This document shows, piece after piece, positions 9,249 to 17,101 of a stretch of 64,000 nucleotides of DNA. The DNA is from Caulobacterales bacterium (GTDB taxonomy: Bacteria; Pseudomonadota; Alphaproteobacteria; Caulobacterales; Aquidulcibacteraceae), in contig JAFLCU010000009.1 in the NCBI GenBank assembly GCA_017303355.1, forward strand, positions 62,001-126,000, given 5' to 3'. Under the pieces are notes generated by a model. That model saw nothing but the letters and a program-made list of their open reading frames with translations, did not search any database and was not told the DNA's origin. The position numbers and the translations under genes were made by a program. Numbering within the stretch: the first letter of the stretch is position 1; each line of letters starts with the position of its first letter.

Positions 9249-9406
9249 GTGACCGAACGCCTCTTCTCCTATGGCACGTTGCAGCAAGAGAACGTGCAAC
9301 GCGCGCAGTTTGGACGCGTGCTTGAGAAGTCAGCGATTACGAGCGTGTGGAAGCGCCACTGGCGTCGGGCGTGCGCGCTTGGGTCTATGTGAGACGCGGC
9401 GCATAG
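9249..9406 (+). pseudogene. Gamma-glutamylcyclotransferase (AIG2-like) pseudogene with internal deletion
   Basis: From GTG 9249 one frame reads MTERLFSYGTLQQENVQ, the canonical start of the AIG2/GGCT family (YGTL substrate-binding loop). About 30 codons later a different frame reads DYERVEAPLASGVRAWVYV, the canonical C-terminus, followed by a stop at 9404. The central ~90 residues, including the region expected to hold the catalytic Glu, are missing, and the two ends are out of frame with each other. This is the scar of an internal deletion. Functional activity is not expected. Confidence 0.75.
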
Positions 9407-9410
9407 CAAA

Positions 9411-9436
9411 GCGCCCCAAGCCGAAGCTTGGGGCGC
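9411..9436 (-). terminator. Terminator for the RcnB-like gene
   Basis: A perfect 11-base stem (GCGCCCCAAGC / GCTTGGGGCGC) encloses a 4-base loop that reads TTCG on the minus strand, an extra-stable tetraloop. Only a short TTTG follows on the minus strand. It sits between the minus-strand RcnB-like gene and the plus-strand pseudogene, so it may act in both directions. Confidence 0.65.
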
Positions 9437-9461
9437 GATGTTTCGCGAAATCAGCGTGAGC

Positions 9462-9980
9462 TTATTGGCTTGCGATGATGCCGAGGATCACGCCGGTGGC
9501 GATGCCGACCAGCAAGTAATCGCCGCGGTCGTCGCGCACGTAGTGATAGCCGCGCGGCGGCGGGCGCAGACGATAATAGCGATAATCTACCGGGCGATAA
9601 TGGTCGCGGTAATAGGCCGGCAGACGGTCGCCGCGGCGCCACGCGCGATAGTCGTAGCGGGCTTGATCGCGCCAATGGGACGGCGGCGGGCCGTAATACC
9701 AGCGGCCATTGTACGAGTAGCCGTTGTAGCGGCGATCGTCCCAACGGTCGGCGCGGCGTTCGTCACGGCGTCCATCGCGATAGGCGCGGCGTTCGTCGCG
9801 GCGATCATCACGGCTGTCCCAGTCCCGATCGCGGCGATCACGATCGCCGCGGCGATGATCTCGATCGCGATCATGATCGCGGTCATATCTGTCGCCGCGA
9901 TGCTGCGCGGCGGCTTCGGTGGAAATGGCGAGCGGCGCCGCGAAGGCAACCGCAAGCGCTGCGAGCGCATAACGTTTCAT
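9462..9980 (-). CDS. RcnB family periplasmic protein
   Basis: 172 residues. A signal peptide (MKRYALAALAVAFAAPLAIS, cleavage near AAAQ) is followed by a long, low-complexity Arg/Asp-rich stretch (about residues 27-85). A C-terminal RcnB domain follows, with RAWRRGDRLPAYYRDHY, RYYRLRPPPRGYHYVRDD and a final hydrophobic VGIATGVILGI. E. coli RcnB is a periplasmic protein involved in Ni/Co homeostasis. The alphaproteobacterial relatives share the C-terminal domain but have no proven metal role, so function is only suggested. A terminator lies downstream at 9411-9436. Confidence 0.8.
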   Translation of the reverse strand: MKRYALAALAVAFAAPLAISTEAAAQHRGDRYDRDHDRDRDHRRGDRDRRDRDWDSRDDRRDERRAYRDGRRDERRADRWDDRRYNGYSYNGRWYYGPPPSHWRDQARYDYRAWRRGDRLPAYYRDHYRPVDYRYYRLRPPPRGYHYVRDDRGDYLLVGIATGVILGIIASQ

Positions 9981-10279
9981 AGCGAGGTCTCCTTCCTGCT
10001 TCCCAACGAACGGCCAACGTTCGCGGAAAGGTCCCTTGCTCTGTGTGTACTGTGGCGACCTGTGACTGAACCCGATCTGAATCCGAGGGGGAACAAGCAG
10101 TCAGCGAATGCCCGCAAGTGTTTGGTTTTGCAGGAGGCGGAATTTCCAGATGAATCTAGGCTGAATCCGTCGCGCTTGAACTCACGGGCTTGTGACGCCG
10201 GGCTTTGCCGGAATGTGTCCCTCTAGCGCCTTGGGAACAGAACGCCCATGTTGAACGCGAGCCGACACAAGGGATGCAG

Positions 10280-11035
10280 ATGAGCCAGCCGATCGAACTC
10301 TATTTCTGGCCGACGCCGAATGGCTGGAAGATTTCCATTGCGCTGGAGGAGATGGGCCTCCCCTACGAACTGAAGCCCGTGAATATCGGGCGCGGCGAGC
10401 AATTCGCGCCGGCGTTTCTCAAGATATCGCCGAACAATCGGATGCCCGCTATCGTAGATCCTGACGGGCCGGGCGGCGAACCGATCTCCGTGTTCGAGTC
10501 CGGCGCGATCCTGCAATATCTCGGGCGCAAGTCGGGCGAATTCTATCCAAGCGATGAACGCAAACGCCAGCGCGTCGACGAGTGGCTGTTCTGGCAGATG
10601 GGCGGCTTGGGGCCGATGGCCGGGCAAGCGAGCCATTTCATCAATTACGCGCCGAAGCTCGTCGATGATGCGATGCTCATCGAATACGGCCGCGCGCGCT
10701 ACGTGAACGAGCTCAATCGTTTGTGCGGCGTGATGGAGCGGCGCCTGGAAGAGAGCGCCAATCTTGGCGGCGACGAATATTCGATCGCGGATATGGCGTC
10801 GTGGCCATGGGCGCGCATCGTCCACAAGCTCGGCCAGAACTTCGATGATTTCCCAAAGCTTAAAGCCTGGGTCGATCAGATCTTCGCGCGGCCCGCCGTG
10901 CAGCGCGCGCTCGCGGCGGGCGACGAGCTGCGGCAAAAGCAAGAATTGAGTAAGGATCAGGTGCGCGACATGGCCAAGAGCCTGTTCGGGCAGACATCAA
11001 GTTCGGTGAATGACGCGAAATCAAAACAAGGCTGA
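10280..11035 (+). CDS. Glutathione S-transferase family protein (GSH-disulfide oxidoreductase-like)
   Basis: 251 residues from the ATG at 10280, with AAGGG seven bases upstream. An ATG at 10274 would add two residues. The N-terminal thioredoxin-like domain has LYFWPTPNGWKISIALEEMG, then NRMPAIVD (cis-Pro) and ESGAILQYLGRKSGEFYP, typical of the YfcG/Ure2p-like Nu class, which uses Thr/Asn rather than Cys near the active site. The C-terminal helical domain contains SIADMASWPWARI. The likely role is a cytosolic disulfide-bond oxidoreductase using glutathione. It stands alone, with about 300 bases upstream holding only its own and the divergent RcnB-like gene's leader. Confidence 0.85.
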   Translation: MSQPIELYFWPTPNGWKISIALEEMGLPYELKPVNIGRGEQFAPAFLKISPNNRMPAIVDPDGPGGEPISVFESGAILQYLGRKSGEFYPSDERKRQRVDEWLFWQMGGLGPMAGQASHFINYAPKLVDDAMLIEYGRARYVNELNRLCGVMERRLEESANLGGDEYSIADMASWPWARIVHKLGQNFDDFPKLKAWVDQIFARPAVQRALAAGDELRQKQELSKDQVRDMAKSLFGQTSSSVNDAKSKQG

Positions 11036-11073
11036 CCGCGCTTAAGCTTATCGCAATTAAAGCATGACATTGA

Positions 11074-11114
11074 TCCACCCCGACGGCGCGAAAAATGCAC
11101 GTCAGTGGGGTGGA
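11074..11114. repeat. Long inverted repeat between the GST and SEL1 genes
   Basis: TCCACCCC (11074-11081) pairs with GGGGTGGA (11107-11114), and the adjacent GACG pairs with CGTC, around an A-rich loop. It lies about 50 bases before the SEL1 gene and has no T-run. It could be a weak terminator or a 5' leader structure. Confidence 0.35.
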
Positions 11115-11166
11115 ACGGACATGGCTAAAGCCAGACGTTCCCAGTTGATACAAGGGAGCGGCCAAA

Positions 11167-11436
11167 ATGGCGTTCACGGATTCTGAGATCGCGGAAGCGC
11201 ACGAAGCTGTGCGTGTCGGCGGTGATTGCGACAATCTTTACAAGCTCGGCCTGATCTATTCGACCGGCCAAGAGCTCGACCTGGTGCAAGCGCACATGTG
11301 GTTCAATCTCGCCGCCGTACGCGGTTCGGAAGCGGCGAAGGAATGCCGCCGCGAATTGTCGGACATGATGTCGAAGGACGAGATCGCCCAAGCCCAGCGC
11401 AGCGCGCGCGAGTGGCTGAGCGTGAAGCACCACTAA
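11167..11436 (+). CDS. Small SEL1-like repeat protein
   Basis: 89 residues with a GGGAG ribosome site before the ATG. It holds one clear SEL1/TPR-like helical pair, with LYKLGLIYSTGQELDLVQAH followed by MWFNLAAVRGSEAAK and a basic C-terminal helix (SKDEIAQAQRSAREWL). SEL1 repeats mediate protein-protein contact, and most family members have several, so this one is minimal. There is no signal peptide. Function unknown. It is close to the holdfast cluster but transcribed separately. Confidence 0.75.
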   Translation: MAFTDSEIAEAHEAVRVGGDCDNLYKLGLIYSTGQELDLVQAHMWFNLAAVRGSEAAKECRRELSDMMSKDEIAQAQRSAREWLSVKHH

Positions 11437-11462
11437 GTCGGAGTTGCAGAGTGGATGCTGAA

Positions 11463-11483
11463 GCGGCGATCTTGGATCGCCGC
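11463..11483. terminator. Hairpin between convergent genes
   Basis: A perfect 9-base stem GCGGCGATC / GATCGCCGC with TTG loop sits between the SEL1 gene end and the hfsD-like gene end. No T-run follows on either strand, so rho-independent action is uncertain. Confidence 0.4.
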
Positions 11484-11497
11484 GCGCACTGTTCGCT

Positions 11498-12184
11498 CTA
11501 ATTATTCCGCTCGCCGCGCAGATCGTAGTAGAAGCTGAACTGCACCGGCAGCGCGTCGCGCACGTATTGCTGCATGAACAGATTCACTTGGCTGATGTGG
11601 GAGCGGGGAACGTACACCACATCGTAGCGCTGCAGCGGCGCAGCGTCGGGAAAGCCCCGGCGCATGGCGCGCGGCGACAGATCGATCTCCGTGACGTTCG
11701 ATTGGCCGCTGGCGCGGGAAAGTATCAGCACGTCGCCGCGCCGGGCGCTGGGCAGGAAACCGCCGGCCAGCGCGACGGCCTGAAAGGCGTCCATGTTCGC
11801 GGGCATTTCGTAGATGCCAGGGCGCGCGACTTCGCCGCCGACGAAAACTTGCCGCGAGCCGTACGTGCGCGGCGTTACACTCAATTCCGGCGCGCGCAAT
11901 TGCGCAGCGTAGGCCGAGACGAGCGCGTCATGCAATTCCTCGGTGGTCAGATCGGCCGCGCGCACCGCGCCGATCAACGGCAGCGCGACGCGGCCATCGG
12001 GGCCGACGATTACATTGCGGTTTAGTTCCGGCGCCGAAAAGACACTGATCTCGATCTCATCGCCCGGATAGAATCGATAGGCCGGCGTCGTGTCCGAGTA
12101 GGTCATGGCGGCGGCAGGCGGCTCCTGCGCCGCCGCCGGCAGCACGGCGCCAAGCAAGGCAAGGGCGGCAAGAGCGGCGCGCAT
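11498..12184 (-). CDS. hfsD: Wza-like polysaccharide export protein, holdfast type
   Basis: 228 residues. It has a signal peptide (MRAALAALALLGAVLPAAAQ) but no lipobox Cys, unlike E. coli Wza. A Poly_export domain follows (about residues 38-115: YRFYPGDEIEISVFSAPELN, VGPDGRVALPLIGAV, LRAPELSVTP), then one SLBB domain (VFVGGEVARPGIYEMPA, FQAVALAGGF). It should form the periplasmic/outer-membrane export channel. It is divergent from hfsA with about 120 bases between starts, and has a strong GGAGG site before its ATG. The hfsD name is inferred from the neighbours matching the Caulobacter holdfast set. Confidence 0.75.
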   Translation of the reverse strand: MRAALAALALLGAVLPAAAQEPPAAAMTYSDTTPAYRFYPGDEIEISVFSAPELNRNVIVGPDGRVALPLIGAVRAADLTTEELHDALVSAYAAQLRAPELSVTPRTYGSRQVFVGGEVARPGIYEMPANMDAFQAVALAGGFLPSARRGDVLILSRASGQSNVTEIDLSPRAMRRGFPDAAPLQRYDVVYVPRSHISQVNLFMQQYVRDALPVQFSFYYDLRGERNN

Positions 12185-12302
12185 AGGAATTCCTCCGGAC
12201 GATGGGCGATCGCGGCCCGTGCAGAAATCGCAATGTGCCGGCAGGTGGTGAATGATCGTTTACCAAATGCCCTCAATGATCGCGCGCGTGTGAGGAGCGC
12301 CG

Positions 12303-13832
12303 ATGAGAACGGGGATTGAGGCGACGTCTGGGCGCGGGGCATGGCTCGGCTGGAGCGATGCGCCGAAGCTGAGCCTTGTCGATATCGCCGCCATGCTTTG
12401 GGCGGAGCGCGCGCTCGTGCTGATGGTGGGCGGTGCGATCTGCGCGCTTGGTCTGGTCGCCGCACTCATGGCGCCGAAGGCATACACTGCGCGCGCCGAG
12501 ATCTTGGTGCGGCTCGGCGAAGAATACGTGTACCAGCCCACCGCTGGCGGCGCGGGCGCGGGCGCGACGCCCGAGATGCAAAGCGTCGTCAATGCGGAAA
12601 TGCGCATGATCGGATCGGGCGCTGTTGTGCGCGGCGCGATCGACAGCGTCGGCGTGGCAGCGCTCTATCCCGATATCGCGGCGTCGCCCGCGACGGACGC
12701 GCGCAAACTCGCGGCGGCGGAGCGGGCGTTCGTGGAGCATTTGACGGTGGAGACGGCGCCGCAAACGCCGGCGATCGGGCTCGCCTTCGCGCACCGCGAC
12801 CCGGACATTGCCGCGCAGGCGCTCAATGCGCTGATGGACGCCTATCTCGCGCATCGTCGCGAAGTGCTGATCGGCGGCGAATACGAAGCGCTTTCGCAGC
12901 AAAGCAACGAACTCAGCGGACGCGCTGTCAGCGCGACGACGGCGCTGACGGAATTCCTGAACGAAAACCAGATCGGCGATTTCGAAAGCGAACTCACCGC
13001 GCTCGCCGCACGCGCGGGCGACATCGAAACGCAATTGTTGGATGCGCAGACGCGCCGGCGCGAAGCCGAGGCGCGCGCCGGCGCGCTGCAAGCGCAGATG
13101 CACGCCGAGCCTGAGCAGATCGAACTCTATTCGGAATCGGACGCGCGCCGTGAATTGGTGGAAGCCCAGCTTGAGCGCGAGCAATTGCTCTCCCGCTATC
13201 AGCCGGACGCCATGCCGGTGCGCGAGGTGGATCGCCGCATCGCGCAGCTTGAGGCGTTCCTCGCCGGCGGCGATCCCGCCAGCATCACCCGGCGGGGCGT
13301 CAACCCAGTGCGCCAGGATGTGGCGACGCAATTCTACGCGATGCAAGCCGAGGCGCGCGCTCAACGCGGCCGTGAAACGGCGTTGGCGCAGCAGCGTGAC
13401 GAGGTGCGGACGCGTTTGCGCGCCATGCAGGCGCTGGAGCCCCGCTTCCGCCAGCTGCAGCGCGAGCGGATGACGATCGAGACCAATGCGTCGAATTTCG
13501 CCGCGCGCGCCGAGGAAGCGCGGGCGCGCGATCAGATGCTTGGCCGCGTGACGGACAATATCTCGCCGATGGAGCGCGCCGCCGTGCCGACGCAAGGCAA
13601 GAGTCTGCGTTGGCCGATCATGCTGGTGACGCTGCTGATCGCGGCGGTGGTCGCGGCGGCGGCGGGATTGTCGCGGGCGCTGGCGCGCCGGAGTTTCCCA
13701 ACGCCATCGAGTGCGGCGCGCGCGCTGGGGACGCCGGTGCTGGCGGTGATGCCGCGCGCGCCGGTGAAGGCGAAGGCCAAGGGGCCGAACACCGCCAAGC
13801 CGACGCTGACCTTGGTGGAGGGCGGCGCGTGA
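12303..13832 (+). CDS. hfsA: Polysaccharide co-polymerase / chain-length determinant (Wzz/GumC type)
   Basis: 509 residues. A first membrane helix lies near residues 40-60 (ALVLMVGGAICALGLVAALM), and a periplasmic Wzz domain starts AYTARAEILVRLGEEYVYQP. A long alpha-helical coiled-coil (about 190-420) rich in Glu/Arg/Ala follows, then a second membrane helix near 440-460. This is the PCP fold that controls chain length with a cytoplasmic partner ATPase. The GTGA overlap with the next gene supports a two-part BY-kinase-like system, as in Caulobacter HfsA/HfsB. Confidence 0.75.
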   Translation: MRTGIEATSGRGAWLGWSDAPKLSLVDIAAMLWAERALVLMVGGAICALGLVAALMAPKAYTARAEILVRLGEEYVYQPTAGGAGAGATPEMQSVVNAEMRMIGSGAVVRGAIDSVGVAALYPDIAASPATDARKLAAAERAFVEHLTVETAPQTPAIGLAFAHRDPDIAAQALNALMDAYLAHRREVLIGGEYEALSQQSNELSGRAVSATTALTEFLNENQIGDFESELTALAARAGDIETQLLDAQTRRREAEARAGALQAQMHAEPEQIELYSESDARRELVEAQLEREQLLSRYQPDAMPVREVDRRIAQLEAFLAGGDPASITRRGVNPVRQDVATQFYAMQAEARAQRGRETALAQQRDEVRTRLRAMQALEPRFRQLQRERMTIETNASNFAARAEEARARDQMLGRVTDNISPMERAAVPTQGKSLRWPIMLVTLLIAAVVAAAAGLSRALARRSFPTPSSAARALGTPVLAVMPRAPVKAKAKGPNTAKPTLTLVEGGA

Positions 13833-14512
13833 GCGCGCCCACATTCTCCGTCGATGGCGTGCTTGACGCGCTGGCCGCGCAGCCAAGACGCGGCGCCGGG
13901 GAAGGCCGCGCGGTCATGCTGGTGAGCGCGCGCCGTGGCGAGGGCGTCACTACGGCAGCATGCGCTGTTGCGCGGCGTTTCAGTGCGTCTGTGTATGCGA
14001 TCGATCTTGATTTACGGCGCAACGCATTCGCGCGCGCTTTATCGGCCGAAGAGCCGCTGGGCCCGAAGATCGATGGACGTTTGAATGGCAAGGCGTTCTA
14101 CACGCTGACCAACGCGCTTGGCGCTCGATTGGAGGAGTCGCGCCCAGCTTTCTCATACCATCGCGTTGGCCATGGCCGCGTGTTCGCCGGTGTATTCGAC
14201 GCGCGTGTGTTGCCGGCGGCGGCAAAGGTGACGGTGTCGTCGGCGCCGGATTATTGGGACGCGGCGCGGGCGGGCGGCGCCTGCGTGGTGCTCGATGCGC
14301 CAGCGCTTGAGCGCAGCCAAATCGCCCTGCGCGTCGCGCGGCACATGGATGGAATTGTGTTGGTCGTCGCCGATGACGCGGGTGCGGCGCCGGCCGCGAT
14401 CGCGGCGAAAGCGGCGCTCGTGGCGGCGGGCGCGAATGTGATCGGGCTGATTTATTCGGGCGCGCGCACGCCAGTGCTGGCGATGGACCGGGCGATGCGT
14501 CAGGCCGGCTGA
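13829..14512 (+). CDS. hfsB: BY-kinase-like ATPase partner of the co-polymerase, degenerate Walker A
   Basis: 227 residues from a GTG at 13829 that overlaps the hfsA stop by 4 bases. It has the fold of MinD/CpsD-type ATPases: MLVSARRGEGVTTAACAVAR is the P-loop position, with VYAIDLDLRRN as the Walker A' region and CVVLDAPALERSQIA as Walker B. The invariant P-loop Lys is replaced (GEGVTT instead of GEGKTT), and there is no C-terminal Tyr cluster, so it may not be an active autokinase. It resembles Caulobacter HfsB, whose biochemical role is unclear. The 3' end overlaps the convergent hfsG gene by 13 bases. Confidence 0.65.
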   Translation: MSAPTFSVDGVLDALAAQPRRGAGEGRAVMLVSARRGEGVTTAACAVARRFSASVYAIDLDLRRNAFARALSAEEPLGPKIDGRLNGKAFYTLTNALGARLEESRPAFSYHRVGHGRVFAGVFDARVLPAAAKVTVSSAPDYWDAARAGGACVVLDAPALERSQIALRVARHMDGIVLVVADDAGAAPAAIAAKAALVAAGANVIGLIYSGARTPVLAMDRAMRQAG

Positions 14513-15411
14513 CGCGCCAGCGCTTCGCCGTAGAAGCGCTGTTCAACGAACCAGAGAACTTTGCCGGCGCCGCGCACGGCGCGGTCCAGCAAGCCGAGCG
14601 CCTGCGTTCGCGAAACCGGCGCGAGCAGCGCGCTGGCGGCGCCGTAGAGGGCGGCCTGGGCCGCGCCTACGCCGATGTGGCGCGCGAGCGACAGATAATC
14701 TTGCGCGCTCCATGCAAGTTCGCACGGGCCCTGGCCGTACGCGAATGCGCGCCGCAAACCGTGCATCACATGCGCGCGCTTCTTGTCGATATGTTCGGTG
14801 ACGATGGCGTCGTGCGCCCAGGCGAAGCGCGCGCCGGCCTCGGCCCAGGACGCGAACAGCGCATCATCCTCGCCGCCGCTCTGGTCGGTGCGCGCGTCGA
14901 ACGGCGCGTCGCTCTCGAACATCGCGCGCGGCTGAAGCGAATTGCCCATGCCATGTGGCTTGTCGATGAGGCCGCTGCGCTGGGGGCCGGTGCGTGAATA
15001 AATCCGCTCGTAAAACGCCGCGTGTGTGGCGCCCGCAGGGGCCGCCGCGCGCACGGGTCCGAATACGCTTTGGGCGCCGGTTTGGCGGCGCACGCGCATG
15101 AGTGCGGCGAGCCAAGTCGGCGCGGCCTCTTCGTCATCGTCCAGCCAAGCGATGAGGCGCCCTTGCGCGAGCGCGAGCGCTGCGTTGCGTGCTTGAGCGA
15201 CGCCGGGGCGCGGCTCATGCGCGAAGCGGAACGGCAGCGGGCTCTCGGCGGCAAAGGTCTGGAAGGCGCGCGCAGCACTCCCCTCCGGCGAATTGTCGAT
15301 CGCGATAATCTCGATGTCGGCGACGTCGCGCTGGCGCAGCACGCTGCGCGCGGCGCGAAGAAATTCGTCCGGGCGCCGGAAGGTCGGAATAAGCACGCTG
15401 ACGGCGATCAT
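14500..15411 (-). CDS. hfsG: Family 2 glycosyltransferase (HfsG-like)
   Basis: 303 residues from the ATG at 15411, which overlaps the deacetylase stop (ATGA). The extended upstream reading is rejected. GT-A fold motifs are visible: VSVLIPTFRRPDEFLRA at the N-terminus, IIAIDNSPEG, the DxD-type metal site in AWLDDDEEA, and an acceptor-site region around GGEDDALFASW. It adds sugars to the growing polysaccharide on the cytoplasmic side. The HfsG call rests on coupling to the deacetylase and the whole cluster; sequence alone only supports GT2. It is the last gene of a five-gene unit that begins at 20264. Confidence 0.7.
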   Translation of the reverse strand: MIAVSVLIPTFRRPDEFLRAARSVLRQRDVADIEIIAIDNSPEGSAARAFQTFAAESPLPFRFAHEPRPGVAQARNAALALAQGRLIAWLDDDEEAAPTWLAALMRVRRQTGAQSVFGPVRAAAPAGATHAAFYERIYSRTGPQRSGLIDKPHGMGNSLQPRAMFESDAPFDARTDQSGGEDDALFASWAEAGARFAWAHDAIVTEHIDKKRAHVMHGLRRAFAYGQGPCELAWSAQDYLSLARHIGVGAAQAALYGAASALLAPVSRTQALGLLDRAVRGAGKVLWFVEQRFYGEALARQPA

Positions 15412-16166
15412 GTCAGCCTGCGCGAGAGTGCGGCGCCGACAGGCAAAATCGTGAAGCCCAATTGATGCGCCGTGCGCAGAAGCTCCTGCAAATCCGCCGA
15501 CGATGTGCCGAAAGCGGAGGGCGTGTCGCTGACATCGTGCGTGAAGCCGATGACCCACGCCTTGCGCTTGGCCGCGCGCTTCAGCGCATTGTGCAGCCGC
15601 GCCAGCCCATTGGCGCCGAACATCGGAAAGGCCCGTAATTGGGCGAGGTCCGCGCGGCCTTGATTGATCCCCGGCAGAATGCCGCGCGCGCATTCGAAAC
15701 GCGGCGGCAGATTGGCTTTTAGCGCGCTTGATGTCTCGCCGTACGGGTACGCGATCGTTCTCGTGATCCCGCCGAATCCCATGGCGTGGAGGCCATCACG
15801 ATTCTTGGCGAGATCCTGCAGCGTGTCGAACACGCCGCGCCGCGCGCAATCGGCGTGCGCGTGCGTGTGACAGCCAATCTCATGGCCGGCGGCGGCGAGC
15901 CGACGCAGATCATCAGCGCTGAAATTGCGCCCCGACGGGCCATCGGCGCCAGCAAGGCCGGCGCTGGCGTAGAATGTGGCGCGCGCGCCGTGCGCTTCCA
16001 GGATGGCGGCGCCCGTCGTGGCGGCGCTGACAGGAAAGTCATCGAAGCTGATCGAGAGCATCGGCGCATCGAAGCGCAGATCGGCCGGACGCGCGGCGCG
16101 CCATTGCGTGAGCCGGCGGCGCAGCTTGCTGGCGGGATCGCGCGCGGGTGCGTAGGCGGCGGTCAC
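15408..16166 (-). CDS. hfsH: Polysaccharide deacetylase (NodB homology), HfsH-like
   Basis: 252 residues with no signal peptide or membrane helix, so cytoplasmic. NodB motifs are clear: SFDDFP (catalytic base and metal Asp) near residue 40 and HTHAH (metal His pair) near 100. Further motifs are YPYGE and a late GFTHDVSD. Such enzymes remove acetyl groups from N-acetylhexosamines. In Caulobacter, HfsH deacetylates holdfast polysaccharide, which is needed for adhesion and cohesion. It overlaps both neighbours by 4 bases. Confidence 0.8.
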   Translation of the reverse strand: MTAAYAPARDPASKLRRRLTQWRAARPADLRFDAPMLSISFDDFPVSAATTGAAILEAHGARATFYASAGLAGADGPSGRNFSADDLRRLAAAGHEIGCHTHAHADCARRGVFDTLQDLAKNRDGLHAMGFGGITRTIAYPYGETSSALKANLPPRFECARGILPGINQGRADLAQLRAFPMFGANGLARLHNALKRAAKRKAWVIGFTHDVSDTPSAFGTSSADLQELLRTAHQLGFTILPVGAALSRRLT

Positions 16167-17101
16167 GCGAGGTGCTCGGCGAAATGCGAGGCGCGATAGA
16201 GCTTGAAGGCGGCGCGCCGCAACGGCATCGGCGCGCTCGGCGCGCCCGCAAGCCAGGCGAACGCCGAACGCAGCTGCGTACGCGCGGGCGCATGCCGCAG
16301 GAGGCGCGCGGCGCGGTGGGCGGCGAAGCGTGACACAGCGGTGGGATGCTTGCGCGCCAGACGCGCGAAGTTCGGCCCCGCTTCAGCGCTTTTGCGCATC
16401 AGCGTCGCGACATTGTCCAAGCCGGCGTGCGTGGCGGGATTGTCTGTGTGGAGGATTTCAGTGTAGCGGGCGGCGCCGAGCGCCCAATCCACGTCCTCGA
16501 AACCCCAACCGACGAAACCCTCGTCAAAGGGATGGCGCGCGAGAAAGGATTTGCGCACCAGCAGATTGGCCGAAGCGACGGTTTGCGCCGCGGCCTGGCT
16601 GCGTTCGCGCGCGGGGCGGCAATCGGAGTGGGCGAAGATCTCGTAATGGAGCGCGGTGTCGCTTGTGGGCTCCGCGTGGCGAACCGAAAGCCCGCCGAAC
16701 GCGACGTCAGGGCGATGGCGGGCGATAACGTCGAGCCAGTTCTGAAAGAAGAGTGGCCGATCGGGGATCATGTCGGCGTCGAGAAAGAGAACGTATTCGC
16801 CCTGCGCTTCCGCGATCAAGCGGTTGCGCGCGGCGGCGCGGCCTTTGTTGCGCGCGCTGACAAGGATGCGGACGGGCGCGCAGGCGAGCCAGGCGGTTTG
16901 GACGAGGCGCGCGAGCAGAGTGGCCGAGGCGGAGCCGTCATCGAGCAGGATGAATTCCACGCCATCGGGCGCGTGCGCGGCGAAAGCCAGCATGGCTGAC
17001 GGATCGTGCTTGTGAAACGGCGTCAGGACGCTGAGCCGGATGGGCTTAAGCGGCGCTTGGCCTAGGTGAAGAATGCGTTCACCAAGAAAGGCGGCGCTCA
17101 T
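16163..17101 (-). CDS. Family 2 glycosyltransferase
   Basis: 312 residues. GT2 features are RLSVLTPFHKHDPSAM, FILLDDGSAS, GRAAARNRLIAEAQGEYVLF, the metal-binding LDADM, and a later GFEDVDWALGAARY typical of galactosyltransferase-like C-termini. It is cytoplasmic and adds a sugar to the lipid-linked intermediate. Position between the flippase and the deacetylase suggests it builds the holdfast repeat unit. It could correspond to the Caulobacter GT2 HfsL, but I cannot separate the GT2 paralogues by eye. Confidence 0.8.
   Translation of the reverse strand: MSAAFLGERILHLGQAPLKPIRLSVLTPFHKHDPSAMLAFAAHAPDGVEFILLDDGSASATLLARLVQTAWLACAPVRILVSARNKGRAAARNRLIAEAQGEYVLFLDADMIPDRPLFFQNWLDVIARHRPDVAFGGLSVRHAEPTSDTALHYEIFAHSDCRPARERSQAAAQTVASANLLVRKSFLARHPFDEGFVGWGFEDVDWALGAARYTEILHTDNPATHAGLDNVATLMRKSAEAGPNFARLARKHPTAVSRFAAHRAARLLRHAPARTQLRSAFAWLAGAPSAPMPLRRAAFKLYRASHFAEHLA

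Noticed and set aside
9438..10226. 262-residue plus-strand frame rich in Ala/Ile/Val
   Set aside because: Antisense to the RcnB-like gene; low complexity comes from the Arg/Asp repeat on the other strand.
12273..13886. 537-residue open frame on the minus strand
   Set aside because: Antisense to hfsA with extreme Arg/His content and no motifs; the Wzz-like reading is clearly the gene.
15412..15693. Longer start for the HfsG-like glycosyltransferase
   Set aside because: It would overlap the deacetylase gene in another frame; the ATG at 15411 overlaps the upstream stop in the usual 4-base way.
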